From NCBI RefSeq assembly GCF_014698235.1, contig NZ_JACJSP010000004.1:62001-126000 (forward strand): 64,000 bases of DNA. Direction: 5' to 3'. The notes beneath the pieces were generated by a model. That model worked only from the letters and a program-made list of their open reading frames with translations, was not told the origin of the DNA and ran no database searches. The stretch comes from Limnothrix sp. FACHB-406 (GTDB lineage Bacteria > Cyanobacteriota > Cyanobacteriia > CACIAM-69d). Shown piece by piece: positions 31,861 to 41,661 of the stretch. The position numbers were made by a program, and so were the translations under genes. The first letter of the stretch is position 1, and the number at the start of each line of letters is the position of its first letter.

Positions 31861-32211
31861 ATGCGTCACGGTCGTCGCGTTCCTAAACTTGGTAAGCCCG
31901 CTGACCAGCGTCGCGCCCTGCTGCGGGCCCTGGCCACGGAAACCATCCGCAATGGTCAAATCACCACCACCAAAGCCCGGGCCCGGGCTGTTCGCGCCGA
32001 GGTTGATCGCATGATTACCTTGGCCAAGGACGGTTCCTTGGCTTCCCGTCGTCGGGCCTTGGGCTATCTGTATGATGCCGACTTGGTTCATGCCCTGTTC
32101 GAGCAGGCTCCCCAGCGCTATGGTCAGCGGAATGGCGGCTATACCCGCATTTTGCGCACCGTGCCCCGGCGTGGTGACAATGCCGAAATGGCCATTTTGG
32201 AATTGGTCTAG
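31861..32211 (+). CDS. rplQ: 50S ribosomal protein L17
   Basis: A 116-residue protein near the tunnel exit. [20 protein letters not shown] and [19 protein letters not shown] are conserved. Follows rpoA as in most bacteria. Confidence 0.98.
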   Translation: MRHGRRVPKLGKPADQRRALLRALATETIRNGQITTTKARARAVRAEVDRMITLAKDGSLASRRRALGYLYDADLVHALFEQAPQRYGQRNGGYTRILRTVPRRGDNAEMAILELV

Positions 32212-32246
32212 GCCAAGACCAATCGCTGGGGTGTAGAGCAACAATC

Positions 32247-33098
32247 ATGGCCGACTGTCCCGCCGATCAGCAACGTGTTGCTTTGGTGATTCAGTACCTG
32301 GGAACAGGGTTCTGTGGTTGGCAGCGGCAGATCCGCGATCGCAGCGTTCAAGCCACGATCGAAGACACGATCGCCGAGATTCTGGGGCATCCCGTTGTCA
32401 TCCATGGTGCTGGACGCACCGACACCGGAGTTCATGCCTCTGCCCAAGTGGCCCACTTTGACGTGGCCAGCCCGATTCCCCCCCACCGTTGGGCGAAAGT
32501 CCTCAACACAAGGTTGCCAGATGATATTCTGATTCTGGCCTCCTGTGCGGTTCCGGGGAACTGGCACGCTCGGTTCTCGGCCTCGTGGCGGCGTTACCGC
32601 TATGTTCTCTACACCGATCCACAGCCGAACCTGTACCTCAAACCCTTCAGTTGGCACTATTACGAGCCAATTCAAGTGGAAAAGATGCAGGCGGCGATCG
32701 CCCCCCTCGTGGGTCGGCATCACTTGGCCGCTTTCCACCGTGCCGGATCAAAACGTCCCCATTCTTGGGTGGATGTTCAAGAAGCCTGGTGTCGGCGGCG
32801 CGGGCCGATTGTGGAACTTGAAGTTCAAGCCAGTGGCTTTTTGTACGGCATGATGCGGCTGCTGGCGGGGATGTTGGTGTTGGTGGGGCGCGATCGCCTC
32901 AGTGTCGAAGAGTTCACCCAAATTTGGCAGAGTGAACGCCGAGACCTGGTGAAATATGCCGCGCCACCCATGGGATTGTGCCTACTGCGCATTGGCTACC
33001 CCAACTCGCCCCTGCCAGAGATTGCTCGCACCAACACCCTGCCTTGGTTTGACCTGACCCAGGACGGCCCGGCAACCTTCAGCCCTCCCGTTACATAA
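32247..33098 (+). CDS. truA: tRNA pseudouridine(38-40) synthase
   Basis: A 283-residue enzyme that forms pseudouridine in the anticodon arm. The catalytic Asp is in [17 protein letters not shown]. The FRARFS-like segment ([17 protein letters not shown]) and [14 protein letters not shown] are present. It sits between rplQ and rplM, as in other cyanobacteria. Confidence 0.97.
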   Translation: MADCPADQQRVALVIQYLGTGFCGWQRQIRDRSVQATIEDTIAEILGHPVVIHGAGRTDTGVHASAQVAHFDVASPIPPHRWAKVLNTRLPDDILILASCAVPGNWHARFSASWRRYRYVLYTDPQPNLYLKPFSWHYYEPIQVEKMQAAIAPLVGRHHLAAFHRAGSKRPHSWVDVQEAWCRRRGPIVELEVQASGFLYGMMRLLAGMLVLVGRDRLSVEEFTQIWQSERRDLVKYAAPPMGLCLLRIGYPNSPLPEIARTNTLPWFDLTQDGPATFSPPVT

Positions 33099-33180
33099 AG
33101 ATTCTAGGCTTAACGCACTACGCGATCGCCCTAGTTATAACTTCCCCGATTCAGCGACTTTCGCAACCCAACCAACCCCT

Positions 33181-33645
33181 ATGTCCATTCCCACCAAGAC
33201 TGCCCTGCCCTCCGTAAACGACGTTGACCGGCAATGGTACGTCGTTGATGCCGCTGGTCAACGCCTTGGCCGCCTGGCCACCGAAGTGGCTTCCGTCCTG
33301 CGGGGCAAAAACAAGCCCACCTACACGCCCCACCTGGATACCGGTGACTTTGTGGTGATCGTGAACGCCGACAAAGTGGAAGTGACCGGTAAAAAACGGA
33401 CTCAAAAGGTCTACCGTCGTCACTCTGGCCGTCCCGGTGGGATGAAGACGGAGAGCTTTGAAAAGCTGCAAAATCGTCTGCCCGAGCGGATTGTGGAACA
33501 TGCCGTTAAAGGGATGCTGCCTAAAAATGCCCTCGGTCGGCAACTGTTCCGCAAGCTGAAGGTTTATGCCGGTGCAGACCATCCCCACACGGCACAACAA
33601 CCCCAAGTCCTGACGATCAACACCATTCCTGGAGGTGAAGGCTAA
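33181..33645 (+). CDS. rplM: 50S ribosomal protein L13
   Basis: A 154-residue early-assembly protein. [20 protein letters not shown] and [20 protein letters not shown] are conserved. The last codons overlap rpsI by one base. Confidence 0.98.
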   Translation: MSIPTKTALPSVNDVDRQWYVVDAAGQRLGRLATEVASVLRGKNKPTYTPHLDTGDFVVIVNADKVEVTGKKRTQKVYRRHSGRPGGMKTESFEKLQNRLPERIVEHAVKGMLPKNALGRQLFRKLKVYAGADHPHTAQQPQVLTINTIPGGEG

Positions 33646-34058
33646 TGCAAGCAACGGATAACAACGGGCGCGTGATGTATCGCGGCACGGGCCGCCGTAA
33701 AACCTCGGTCGCTCGCGTGCGCCTGGTGCCTGGCTCTGGCCAACTGACCATCAACGGTCGTCCTGGCGATAACTACCTGCAATACAACCCGGTTTATCTG
33801 GCTGCGGCCAAAGCACCTCTGGAAACCCTCGGTTTGGAAGGGGATTACGATGTGCTGGTGAGTGTGGTGGGCGGCGGCCTGACTGGACAGGCTGACTCGA
33901 TCCGCTTGGGTGTGGCTCGGGCCTTGATTCAGCTTGATCCTGAAAACCGTAAGCCCCTGAAGGTTGAAGGCTACCTGACCCGCGACCCCCGCGCCAAGGA
34001 ACGTCGCAAGTACGGTTTGAAGAAAGCCCGGAAGGCTCCTCAGTTCTCGAAGCGCTAA
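33645..34058 (+). CDS. rpsI: 30S ribosomal protein S9
   Basis: A 137-residue protein whose C-terminal tail reaches the P site. [17 protein letters not shown] and [16 protein letters not shown] are hallmarks. TAATG overlap with rplM. Confidence 0.98.
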   Translation: MQATDNNGRVMYRGTGRRKTSVARVRLVPGSGQLTINGRPGDNYLQYNPVYLAAAKAPLETLGLEGDYDVLVSVVGGGLTGQADSIRLGVARALIQLDPENRKPLKVEGYLTRDPRAKERRKYGLKKARKAPQFSKR

Positions 34059-34259
34059 TTTTCCAAGCGCCGACTTTCGAAGGGGAGGCCTCGGTGGCTT
34101 TCCCCAACGAATGGGCAGGCTGGGGGCTGGTGATCAAAAGACCCCGTTTGGAAGTCGTGATCGCCAGCTCTTTTGTGCAAATCCTCGCGATCGAATCCAT
34201 GCACTTGAATGCAGTTCGATCGCCCTTAAATTTCCTAAACCTTGGTTGAGGTTCACATC

Positions 34260-34484
34260 ATGGCAAAAGAAGGCATTCACCCCGAGTGGTACCCCGATGC
34301 AAAGGTCTATTGCAACGGCGAATTGGTGATGACGGTTGGTTCAACCCAACCGGAATTGCATGTGGACATTTGGGCTGGTAATCACCCGTTCTTCACCGGC
34401 ACTCAGCGGATCATTGACACTGAAGGTCGTGTGGAGCGATTCCTGCGCAAGTATGGGATGGCAACCGAAACCAAAAAGGACTAG
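34260..34484 (+). CDS. rpmE: 50S ribosomal protein L31
   Basis: A 74-residue protein linking the subunits. GIHPEWYPDAKVYCNGE and TVGSTQPELHVDIWAGNHPF mark the family. It lacks the CxxC zinc pair of zinc-type L31. The ATG at 34260 follows a GAGG site. An in-frame TTG at 34242 is less likely. Last gene of the cluster, followed by a strong terminator. Confidence 0.97.
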   Translation: MAKEGIHPEWYPDAKVYCNGELVMTVGSTQPELHVDIWAGNHPFFTGTQRIIDTEGRVERFLRKYGMATETKKD

Positions 34485-34562
34485 GGTTTCTTGGTTTGGT
34501 TGGTCAACTAATTGGCCAACTACAATTGGCAAACTCAAAATTCTTCAACCAGAAGAAGCAGA

Positions 34563-34606
34563 AAAAAGGAGCAGTTGCTGAACCAGTAACTGCTCCTTTT
34601 TATTTT
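34563..34606 (+). terminator. Intrinsic terminator of the ribosomal-protein cluster
   Basis: A perfect 14-bp stem (34563-34576 with 34588-34601), an 11-base loop and a T-rich tail. The stem begins with an A-run, so it can also work for the convergent lepB transcript. Confidence 0.92.
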
Positions 34607-34664
34607 CTGGGCTTTTATTTTCTGGGCTATTTTAGGCTCTATTTTTTCTAGGCTCGGTGCTTGG

Positions 34665-35357
34665 CTAGAGATTACCCATGCGATCGAGGGGCCAAAACCG
34701 CCAAACTGCATGGCCAACAATCAAATCTTGCGGAACGACTCCCCAGCAACGACTGTCGTAACTGCGGTTGCGATTGTCGCCGAGCACGAGATAGGAGTTG
34801 GGGGGCACTCGCACCGGCCGGGCCAGAAAAGGTTGTGGATCCCCTACGCAAACATTGGTATCCGTGCGCTGCACCGCATTGCCATCCGCGCTAAGGCTGG
34901 CCGGGCGCTCCCCTGAGCCACTCGCAGGACTGGGGCGACCGGTTGTTAAGACGGACTCGCGGGCAATGTAGGGTTCGTTCAGGCGCTGGCCGTTGATGTA
35001 AACCTGGCCATCTCGCAACTCCACCAGTTCACCCGGCAGACCAATCACGCGCTTAATAAAAGCATCTTTGAGGTTGTGGCGGCGCAGTTCGGCGGTCGGC
35101 ATGAAGACGATGATGTCGCCGCGCTTGGGGCTGCCGCCAAACCGGTATTGCAGTTTTTCGACAATCAACCGATCCTTCACCAGCAGCGTCGGCACCATTG
35201 ATTCAGAGGGAATCCAGCGAGCTTCGGCCACGTAGGTACGAATGCCCAGGGCCAAGATAATGCTGAGACCAATGGTTTTAAGGACTTCAACCCAAGCGCT
35301 GTCGGTGGGGGGATTGGTGGATGGCTCTTTATGCGAGGAAGCGGGTTGATCGGTCAC
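34665..35357 (-). CDS. lepB: Signal peptidase I
   Basis: A 230-residue membrane serine protease that removes signal peptides after Sec or Tat export. A short cytosolic N-terminus and one membrane segment ([19 protein letters not shown]) come first. Catalytic Ser53 in [11 protein letters not shown] and general base Lys102 in [12 protein letters not shown] follow. Boxes D and E are complete ([15 protein letters not shown]). I use the GTG at 35357; the frame stays open to a TTG at 35483 through unlikely sequence. A non-catalytic paralogue lies 330 bases upstream on the same strand. Confidence 0.95.
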   Translation of the reverse strand: MTDQPASSHKEPSTNPPTDSAWVEVLKTIGLSIILALGIRTYVAEARWIPSESMVPTLLVKDRLIVEKLQYRFGGSPKRGDIIVFMPTAELRRHNLKDAFIKRVIGLPGELVELRDGQVYINGQRLNEPYIARESVLTTGRPSPASGSGERPASLSADGNAVQRTDTNVCVGDPQPFLARPVRVPPNSYLVLGDNRNRSYDSRCWGVVPQDLIVGHAVWRFWPLDRMGNL

Positions 35358-35686
35358 GAGAAAAATCCTAAATGCACTAAAGCAGTAGACGAGGGCGCTT
35401 CTTGAAACGCTGGGCGCTGAGCACCTTGGGCCAAGCCCGGGAAACGCAAACCAGGAGAAGCGCGATCGGGGTTCAGGATCCAAGACTGGGACTTGGGGAA
35501 TGCGGGCGTTTCGGCATGATTGACCATTCTGCTTGAAAACTTGGAATCAATCCGTGCGCCGTTAGCCAGAAACTGGAAACTCTCAACTCCTATTACAGGC
35601 TATTACAGCGGTGAAAATTCCGGCTGGTCTGTTGTTGAGAAGATATACCGCAAAACCGCGAAAAAACCGCGAACGATCGCCGTTGA
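35358..35686. other. Intergenic region between the two signal peptidase genes
   Basis: About 330 bases on the path from the degenerate paralogue to lepB. It should hold the lepB promoter. I see no gene and no clear terminator. Confidence 0.4.
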
Positions 35687-36412
35687 CTATTGAGGGACTG
35701 GATTCGGCGAGGCTGTGGGGGTGGTCGGTGCCCCCCAGCGATCGAGAGGAAAAAACCGCCACATCACCCGCCCCACCAAGGCTTGACGTGGCACGTAACC
35801 GTAGGTGAAGGTCAGGGCTGGGGCAGTACCTAAGGCGGAACCATCGCTCATGACAAAGTAGGTGGCGGCGGGAACTCGCACGGGGGCAAGATCACCAATT
35901 TCGATCGCCAGGGACTGGCCATGGGCGATCGGGCGCTGATTGACCAAGAGTTGACCGCTTTGGATTTCAACCCGATCGCCGGGCAAACCAACGGCCCGAT
36001 TGACCAACACTCCCCGAGGTTGATTCGGCGTGCCGGGCGGCATGAAGGCCACTAACTCGCCTCGATCGGGGTTGCGCCACTGGTAGCTTGCTTTGTCAAT
36101 GAGCAGGCGATCGCCCGGTTGCAGCGTGGGCCTCATGGTCGGCAGGGTCACCAGATAGGAATCGATGACGAGCGATCGCATGGCCCCCATGGTCAAGAGC
36201 ACCACCAATCCCGACCCCCACCAATGTCGCCGTTGCCAAGTCCAAGCGGGTGCTTGCCGCAGGGTTGCCGTCAGGGAAGGGAGCCACTGCTGCCAATGCC
36301 ACCGCCCGCCCTGGTTGCCCTGGGGAGCCGTGGCGGATGCTGCGTTGCGGGAAAAGGGGCGCAATGGTTGCCCGTTTCTCAACCGCTTGGACTTTGGGGG
36401 TTGCGTTGACAT
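35687..36412 (-). CDS. Degenerate signal peptidase I paralogue, catalytic residues replaced
   Basis: A 241-residue protein with the S26 layout: a long basic and Pro/Gln-rich N-terminus, one membrane segment (about 66-88), PTMRPTLQPGDRLLIDKASY, NRAVGLPGDRVEI and a C-terminal VGRVMWRFFPLDRWG. At the catalytic Ser position it has Thr92 (LPTMRPTL), and at the catalytic Lys position Asn138 (LVNRAVGLPGD). The GDN...DSR.WG box is also lost (SDGSALGTAPAL). The frame is intact, so it looks kept rather than decayed. It may bind precursors or partner LepB without cutting. Family clear; function inferred. Confidence 0.85.
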   Translation of the reverse strand: MSTQPPKSKRLRNGQPLRPFSRNAASATAPQGNQGGRWHWQQWLPSLTATLRQAPAWTWQRRHWWGSGLVVLLTMGAMRSLVIDSYLVTLPTMRPTLQPGDRLLIDKASYQWRNPDRGELVAFMPPGTPNQPRGVLVNRAVGLPGDRVEIQSGQLLVNQRPIAHGQSLAIEIGDLAPVRVPAATYFVMSDGSALGTAPALTFTYGYVPRQALVGRVMWRFFPLDRWGAPTTPTASPNPVPQ

Positions 36413-36650
36413 GGGCGTGACGCTTGATTGTCGGTTGACCTAGGGACTGGTCAACCTCATTCAGGATACCGAATCCAGACCGGGGGATCTGCTGGAGGGT
36501 GGTGGTTGATACGGCCTGGGTGTGATCGTGATTCCCGACGATCGGTGGCCAGCACAAGGGGCGATCGCCCCGCCGGAGTGATCGCCCCTATCCAAGATCT
36601 TGGATGCTTCCCACAGTCCAAAAACTGTCAGTGCTGACGCTGAGCGGGAA

Positions 36651-37247
36651 CTAACCCCCCACGCGCAGCAATTCCACATCAAACACCAGGGTGGCGTTAG
36701 GAGGAATCACCCCACCAGCTCCCCGGGCCCCGTAGCCCAAGTCCGGCGGAATCACCAGCTTGCGGCGACCACCAACCCGCATGGACAGGACACCTTCGTC
36801 CCAACCCTTGATCACTTGACCCACGCCAATGCGGAAGCTGAAGGGCTGACCCCGATCGCGCGAGCTGTCGAATTTTTTGCCGTCAGTGAGCGTGCCGGTG
36901 TAGTGAACCGTGACGTTCTGACCGGGAGTGGGGGCTGCGCCGGTTCCCACGGTGAGGTCTTCGTATTGCAGGCCAGAATCGGTGGTGGTCAGGTTGCTCG
37001 CGTCGGCCACGAGGGTTGTCTCCTGGGTATTGGTGGGCAGGGTGGCGATCTCAGGCGATCGCAGTTGGGCGGCCGCGTCGCTAATGAGACGGGCCGCCAG
37101 TTTGGAACCGTTGGCAGTGGCTTCGGCCGCCGGTTGACTGGATAGGGGGTTCGCTTCGGCGGTGGGGGCTTTGCCCGTGAAGGTGACCATCAACACGGCC
37201 ACTAGGCAAACCAACATCACCCCAAAGCTGATTAACACATCACGCAA
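36651..37247 (-). CDS. FKBP-type peptidyl-prolyl isomerase, membrane-anchored or exported
   Basis: A 198-residue protein with an N-terminal hydrophobic anchor or signal ([20 protein letters not shown]). A linker of about 85 residues follows, then one FKBP domain: [52 protein letters not shown] and [14 protein letters not shown]. All active-site aromatics are in place. It likely helps folding in the periplasm or thylakoid lumen. Start: a TTG at 37247 follows GAGGAG; a TTG at 37268 lies upstream of that site and is rejected. Confidence 0.92.
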   Translation of the reverse strand: MRDVLISFGVMLVCLVAVLMVTFTGKAPTAEANPLSSQPAAEATANGSKLAARLISDAAAQLRSPEIATLPTNTQETTLVADASNLTTTDSGLQYEDLTVGTGAAPTPGQNVTVHYTGTLTDGKKFDSSRDRGQPFSFRIGVGQVIKGWDEGVLSMRVGGRRKLVIPPDLGYGARGAGGVIPPNATLVFDVELLRVGG

Positions 37248-37313
37248 GGGTCTAGTCTCCTCGATCAATCTGCGAGCAAAGTGGGTCGTTCTTGATCCTA
37301 ACGAGCGATCGCC

Positions 37314-37652
37314 CTAACGCCACAGTCGATTTTCCAGGTCGCGCACTTGGCGCTCTAGCCGATCGATCCGGCCGCGCAGTTCGTCCACCTCTGAGCGATC
37401 GGGCACACCAAAATCCTTCATCACCTTCCGAAACTGCTGCTGAATCAGGGAATCAAAACTTTCGCTGGGGGAGGGATTGCCGCCGGACTGCAAACGCTGC
37501 ATCAGGTCATCCACCACCTTGCGGGCCTGTTCTGGATCCAAGCGGCCGCTGCGAACCCATTCATCGCTGGCTTCCTTGAGGCGTTCTGCAACAATGGCCG
37601 TTGTGCCCAGACCAATGGTCAGCAGTTGTTGCAGCCAGTTATTTCCATCCAT
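37314..37652 (-). CDS. Phasin-like small helical protein
   Basis: A 112-residue, mostly helical protein with a hydrophobic N-terminal helix (NWLQQLLTIGLGTTAIVAERL), an amphipathic middle and a C-terminal coiled coil (VDELRGRIDRLERQVRDLENRL). This matches the phasin-family proteins of cyanobacteria, some of which coat polyhydroxyalkanoate granules. No PHA gene is nearby, so granule binding is only a possibility. ATG start. Confidence 0.7.
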   Translation of the reverse strand: MDGNNWLQQLLTIGLGTTAIVAERLKEASDEWVRSGRLDPEQARKVVDDLMQRLQSGGNPSPSESFDSLIQQQFRKVMKDFGVPDRSEVDELRGRIDRLERQVRDLENRLWR

Positions 37653-37817
37653 CGGACGATCGACTCCGTATGCCTACCAGGGTTCATCAACAGCTCGGGC
37701 TGACGCTCGGACTGAGTGGCCCCGCCAATCATCGTTAGGCTAACACGGGCGATCGACCCTTGTGGGATGCGGATCAGTCGCGATCGCCGCCCGATTCGCC
37801 CCAGGATTGCCCCCGGT

Positions 37818-39965
37818 CTAACCCAGGGTGCTGGAAACGACGGGCATCGGTTCCGGCAGGGTCAACCCATCCCGATAAATCAACAAGTCAAACCAAAAAA
37901 TCGTCCCCACACCCACTTCACTGATCAATTTGACGCTGCTTTGGTGCTTGTCGATGATGTTACGGACGATCGACAGGCCCAGCCCCGTGCCTTCGAGGGT
38001 ATGCACCCGGTTTTCGACCCGATAGAACCGATCGAAAATGGCATTACAATCTTCGGGGCCAATGCCAATGCCGGTGTCGGCCACTTCCACCCGCACCACG
38101 CTCACCACCTCGGGCTGAGATTTGGCTGGGCCGGTTGCCGCATTCACCGGGCAGGTATCCCAGAGGGCCGGCTGAACGGCGGGGTCTTGGGGAACATAGG
38201 CTCGGATCGCCACCTGGCCGCCCTTGGGGGTAAATTTCAGGGCATTGCCCACCAAGTTGGCGAACACTTGCAGCAACAGATCATAGTTACCCAAAACGGG
38301 CGGCAGGCTGGGGGCCAGCTCTTGGGTCAGTTCAATTCCCTTGTCGCGAGCATTGAGCTGGTAGGTACGCAGGGTTTGTTCGATCGGCTGTACCAGGTCG
38401 ATCGCGTCAAAAGTGTAGCTACGGCTGGATTCCAACCGAGAGAGATCCAACACGTCATTGACCAACCGGGTCAGGCGATCGGTCTCGCGGTTGGCGGTGT
38501 CCAAAAACTCCCGCTGTTGCTCCGGCGACAGCTCATCGCCATAGTCATGGAGCGTTTCAATAAAGGACTTGATGTTAAACAGCGGCGTGCGTAGCTCGTG
38601 GGAAACATTGCTGATGAATTGGCTTTTGGCCTCATTCAGCTCCACTTCCCGGGTAATATCCTGCACCGTGACAGCAATCCCTCGGATGCTTTCGCGGTAG
38701 CGATCGCCTGGGGCCTCACCATCTTGATCGGCATAGAGATTACATTCCCTGGCCAGGGGCCGTTGGGCATCGCTGCACTGATCCTGCTGATGGTGCTCGC
38801 AGGTGTCGCACAAGTGCCCGTCCCCGATCGCCCGTTGGGATAGCACTGGCGACAGCAAAATGCGCACCGTTCGCTTCACCGGCTCCATCAGGGTAATGCG
38901 AAATTCTTCGCCCTCGTCGGCCTTGCCTTCCGCCAACTGGTAGAGCGGGCGCGTGAGCTTCACCTGTACCTCGGGTGGAAACTCATAGAGCACATTTTTG
39001 CCAATGATCGGCTGGCCGTCCGTTTCGCGATCCCAGCCAAAAATCTGGCGGGCCGTGGGATTCACCAACACCACGCGCAGATCCGTATCGAGCAGCAGGG
39101 CCCCATCGACGATCGTGGCGATGAGGGTTTCGAGCTTGGCCTTGCTGGCCGTCAGCTCTTCAATATTCTGTTCTTCGTAGCGCTCCAGGCGCTCCGCCAT
39201 GTCATTAAAACTGGCAATCAGCTCCCCGAGTTCACCGCCAAACGGCAGGGTAATTCGCTGCTTAAAATCCCCAGAGGCGATGTTTTTGACACCGATCAAT
39301 AATTCCTTAATCGGCTTGGTGATGGTGAGGGCGTTGAACACAGCCCCCAAAATCACCATCACCCAAATTGACACGAACACCGCGATCGTCACGTCGCGAG
39401 TCAATCCCGACGAGGCCACCACCGTCGGATTGGGATTGGTACCCACGGCCAACACCCCCAAGTATTGACCCTCGTGGGTTAGGGGCACAAACACATCCGT
39501 GACCTGACCGTTGGGGGTGAGGTGTTGACGCACCAAGGGGCGATCGAGATCGGCCGCATAGTCCGGCGGCAACTGAATCCGACGACGCAAGGTTAGGGAG
39601 TTCTTCACCTCCGTGTCGGAAAAGGGGATGCCGTAGAAGATATCCCCGTCCACGTCGGCATAGAGCAAGTACCGAACGCTGGAAGTGCTGTTATAAAACC
39701 GGCGCGAGAAGCCAGCCAAACCGCCCAAGTCTTGCTCCGCCACCAGGGGTGCAGTGTTGGCGGCCAAGAGCAGCCCCAAATCTCGCCCAAAACGGGTGTC
39801 GTTGAGCCGGGCATCCTGCTGGATGGTGTTGACGGCCCAAAAGGTTAGCCCGCTGGTCAGCAGCGACACCACCAGGGTTGCCACCGCCATCAATCGGGTT
39901 TGGAGGGTGAATTCTGACCACCAGCGACGCAGGATTTGCCGCAACGTAACGATCGCCTCAAGCAT
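37818..39965 (-). CDS. nblS: NblS/Hik33-type sensor histidine kinase
   Basis: A 715-residue kinase, the conserved cyanobacterial NblS (DspA, Hik33), which controls phycobilisome degradation and high-light, cold and nutrient responses. Order: membrane segment about 26-46, periplasmic sensor domain, second membrane segment about 191-214, HAMP, PAS (about 275-375), HisKA with His456 (NVSHELRTPLFNIKSF), and HATPase_c with ADTGIGIG and GTGLGLS. Between PAS and HisKA is a cysteine cluster (C386, C389, C397, C408). ATG at 39965; the frame runs open to 40163 inside purD. It starts 31 bases after purD, the usual cyanobacterial neighbour. Confidence 0.95.
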   Translation of the reverse strand: MLEAIVTLRQILRRWWSEFTLQTRLMAVATLVVSLLTSGLTFWAVNTIQQDARLNDTRFGRDLGLLLAANTAPLVAEQDLGGLAGFSRRFYNSTSSVRYLLYADVDGDIFYGIPFSDTEVKNSLTLRRRIQLPPDYAADLDRPLVRQHLTPNGQVTDVFVPLTHEGQYLGVLAVGTNPNPTVVASSGLTRDVTIAVFVSIWVMVILGAVFNALTITKPIKELLIGVKNIASGDFKQRITLPFGGELGELIASFNDMAERLERYEEQNIEELTASKAKLETLIATIVDGALLLDTDLRVVLVNPTARQIFGWDRETDGQPIIGKNVLYEFPPEVQVKLTRPLYQLAEGKADEGEEFRITLMEPVKRTVRILLSPVLSQRAIGDGHLCDTCEHHQQDQCSDAQRPLARECNLYADQDGEAPGDRYRESIRGIAVTVQDITREVELNEAKSQFISNVSHELRTPLFNIKSFIETLHDYGDELSPEQQREFLDTANRETDRLTRLVNDVLDLSRLESSRSYTFDAIDLVQPIEQTLRTYQLNARDKGIELTQELAPSLPPVLGNYDLLLQVFANLVGNALKFTPKGGQVAIRAYVPQDPAVQPALWDTCPVNAATGPAKSQPEVVSVVRVEVADTGIGIGPEDCNAIFDRFYRVENRVHTLEGTGLGLSIVRNIIDKHQSSVKLISEVGVGTIFWFDLLIYRDGLTLPEPMPVVSSTLG

Positions 39966-39996
39966 GGTCTCGGGGAGCGTGCAGATTGATTCGATC

Positions 39997-41355
39997 TTAA
40001 GGGGCTTCGGTGGGCATAGGGTCACTGGCGGCGATCGCACCGGGCAAGGGCAGGGTTTCCCAAGGTTGTTGGCGCACTTGATAGCCAATGTCGCGACGAT
40101 AGGTTTTTTCGGCGTAGTCAATGGCCTCGATCGCCCGGTAGACGGTTCCGAAGGCTTCGTCAAAATCTGCCCCGATCGCCGTGACCCCTAGGACGCGCCC
40201 TCCATCGCTGACCAGTCGGTCGGTGTTGCCGCTCGATCGCACCAGCCGCGTTCCCGCATGAAACACCATGGCCCCCACCGCTTCCGCCTCTGCTAAGCCC
40301 GCGATCGGAGTGCCCTTGGCAAAACTGCCCGGATAGCCCTGGGCCGCCACCACCACACAGCCGGCCACGCCCGATTTCCAGGCGATCGGGGGAAACTGGG
40401 CCAGCCGCTGTTCCACACAGGCCAGCATCAGCTCATGAAGCGGCGTTTCCAGCAGCGGCAACACCACCTGGGTTTCCGGGTCACCAAAACGGCAGTTAAA
40501 TTCCACCACCTTGGGATCCCCCTCAGGCGTGATCATCAACCCCGCGTACAAAACCCCTCGGTAATCAATGCCGCGCGCCGCCAGGGCCCGCACCGTGGGC
40601 TGCAACACTTCTGTTTCAATGCGCGCCATCAGATCCGGCGTAACCAAGGGAGCCGGGGCATAGGTTCCCATGCCGCCCGTGTTGGGGCCGGTGTCTCCCT
40701 CGCCAATCCGTTTATGGTCTTGGGCTGGAATCAGAGGGCGCACGGCTTTGCCATCGGTCAGGGCCAGGACGGATACTTCCCGCCCTTCCATAAATTCTTC
40801 GATTACCACGCTGGAGCCAGCGGAGCCGAATTGGCCGCCAAAAATAGACTCCACCGCCTTGAGTGCCTCATCCAGGTTCATGGCCACGGTTACGCCCTTG
40901 CCCGCCGCCAGACCATCGGCCTTCACCACGATCGGGGCCCCGGTCTGCTGCAAATAGTCGCGGGCGGGGGCCAGCTCCGTGAAGGTGGCGGACTGGGCCG
41001 TGGGCACACCCGCTTCGGCCATGAGCGTCTTGGCCCAAGATTTGCTTGCTTCGATTTGGGCCCCCGCTTGGGTGGGGCCAAACACGGGAATTTGTCGCCC
41101 GCGCAAAAAGTCCACAATCCCGACGGCCAAAGGTGCTTCGGGGCCCACCACCACCAGGGAGACCCCTTGGGTTTGGGCAACGCGGGCGATCGCTTCAAAA
41201 TCAGTTGCAGCGAAGGCAAAGTTTTGGCAACGGGGATTCAGGGCCGTTCCCCCATTTCCGGGAATACAAAAGACCCGCTCCACCTGTTCCGACTTCAACA
41301 ACATGTGGGCGATCGTGTGTTCACGGCCACCATTGCCAACCACTAAAACCTTCAC
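39997..41355 (-). CDS. purD: Phosphoribosylamine--glycine ligase
   Basis: A 452-residue ATP-grasp enzyme of purine synthesis, PRA + glycine + ATP to GAR. VVGNGGREHTIAHML at the start, PIVVKADGLAAGKGV for ATP, and EFNCRFGDPETQVVLPLL for metal binding are present. Start is GTG. It lies upstream of nblS on the same strand, so the two probably share a transcript. Confidence 0.97.
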   Translation of the reverse strand: MKVLVVGNGGREHTIAHMLLKSEQVERVFCIPGNGGTALNPRCQNFAFAATDFEAIARVAQTQGVSLVVVGPEAPLAVGIVDFLRGRQIPVFGPTQAGAQIEASKSWAKTLMAEAGVPTAQSATFTELAPARDYLQQTGAPIVVKADGLAAGKGVTVAMNLDEALKAVESIFGGQFGSAGSSVVIEEFMEGREVSVLALTDGKAVRPLIPAQDHKRIGEGDTGPNTGGMGTYAPAPLVTPDLMARIETEVLQPTVRALAARGIDYRGVLYAGLMITPEGDPKVVEFNCRFGDPETQVVLPLLETPLHELMLACVEQRLAQFPPIAWKSGVAGCVVVAAQGYPGSFAKGTPIAGLAEAEAVGAMVFHAGTRLVRSSGNTDRLVSDGGRVLGVTAIGADFDEAFGTVYRAIEAIDYAEKTYRRDIGYQVRQQPWETLPLPGAIAASDPMPTEAP

Positions 41356-41661
41356 AGAATCTTTAACCCGCAGTTGTGAACAGAACTCGGCCAGGAGCCA
41401 GTATCTCAGAATATCGCACGTCCGCTCCTCTCACCACCGATCCCCGCTGGGAGGCTGGATCTTGTCCAATTTCGACTCAATCGCGGTCGATCGCCAATCA
41501 TCAACGACCATTTCCGGGTTGGTTGTTTCCACGTTTGGGTGCAAAACTTCCTAGACTGGGCTAGGCGCTGGGCCAAAACTTGGGCTAAACCTAGACCAGC
41601 GATCGGGCGATCGCGCCAATTTCCCCTCAACTATTGCAAAACGGCGATTTCTGAACTCCCC
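41356..41661. other. Divergent region between purD and the epimerase gene
   Basis: About 300 bases that should carry promoters for both directions. I see HIP1-type sites but no supported gene or named regulatory element. Confidence 0.4.
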
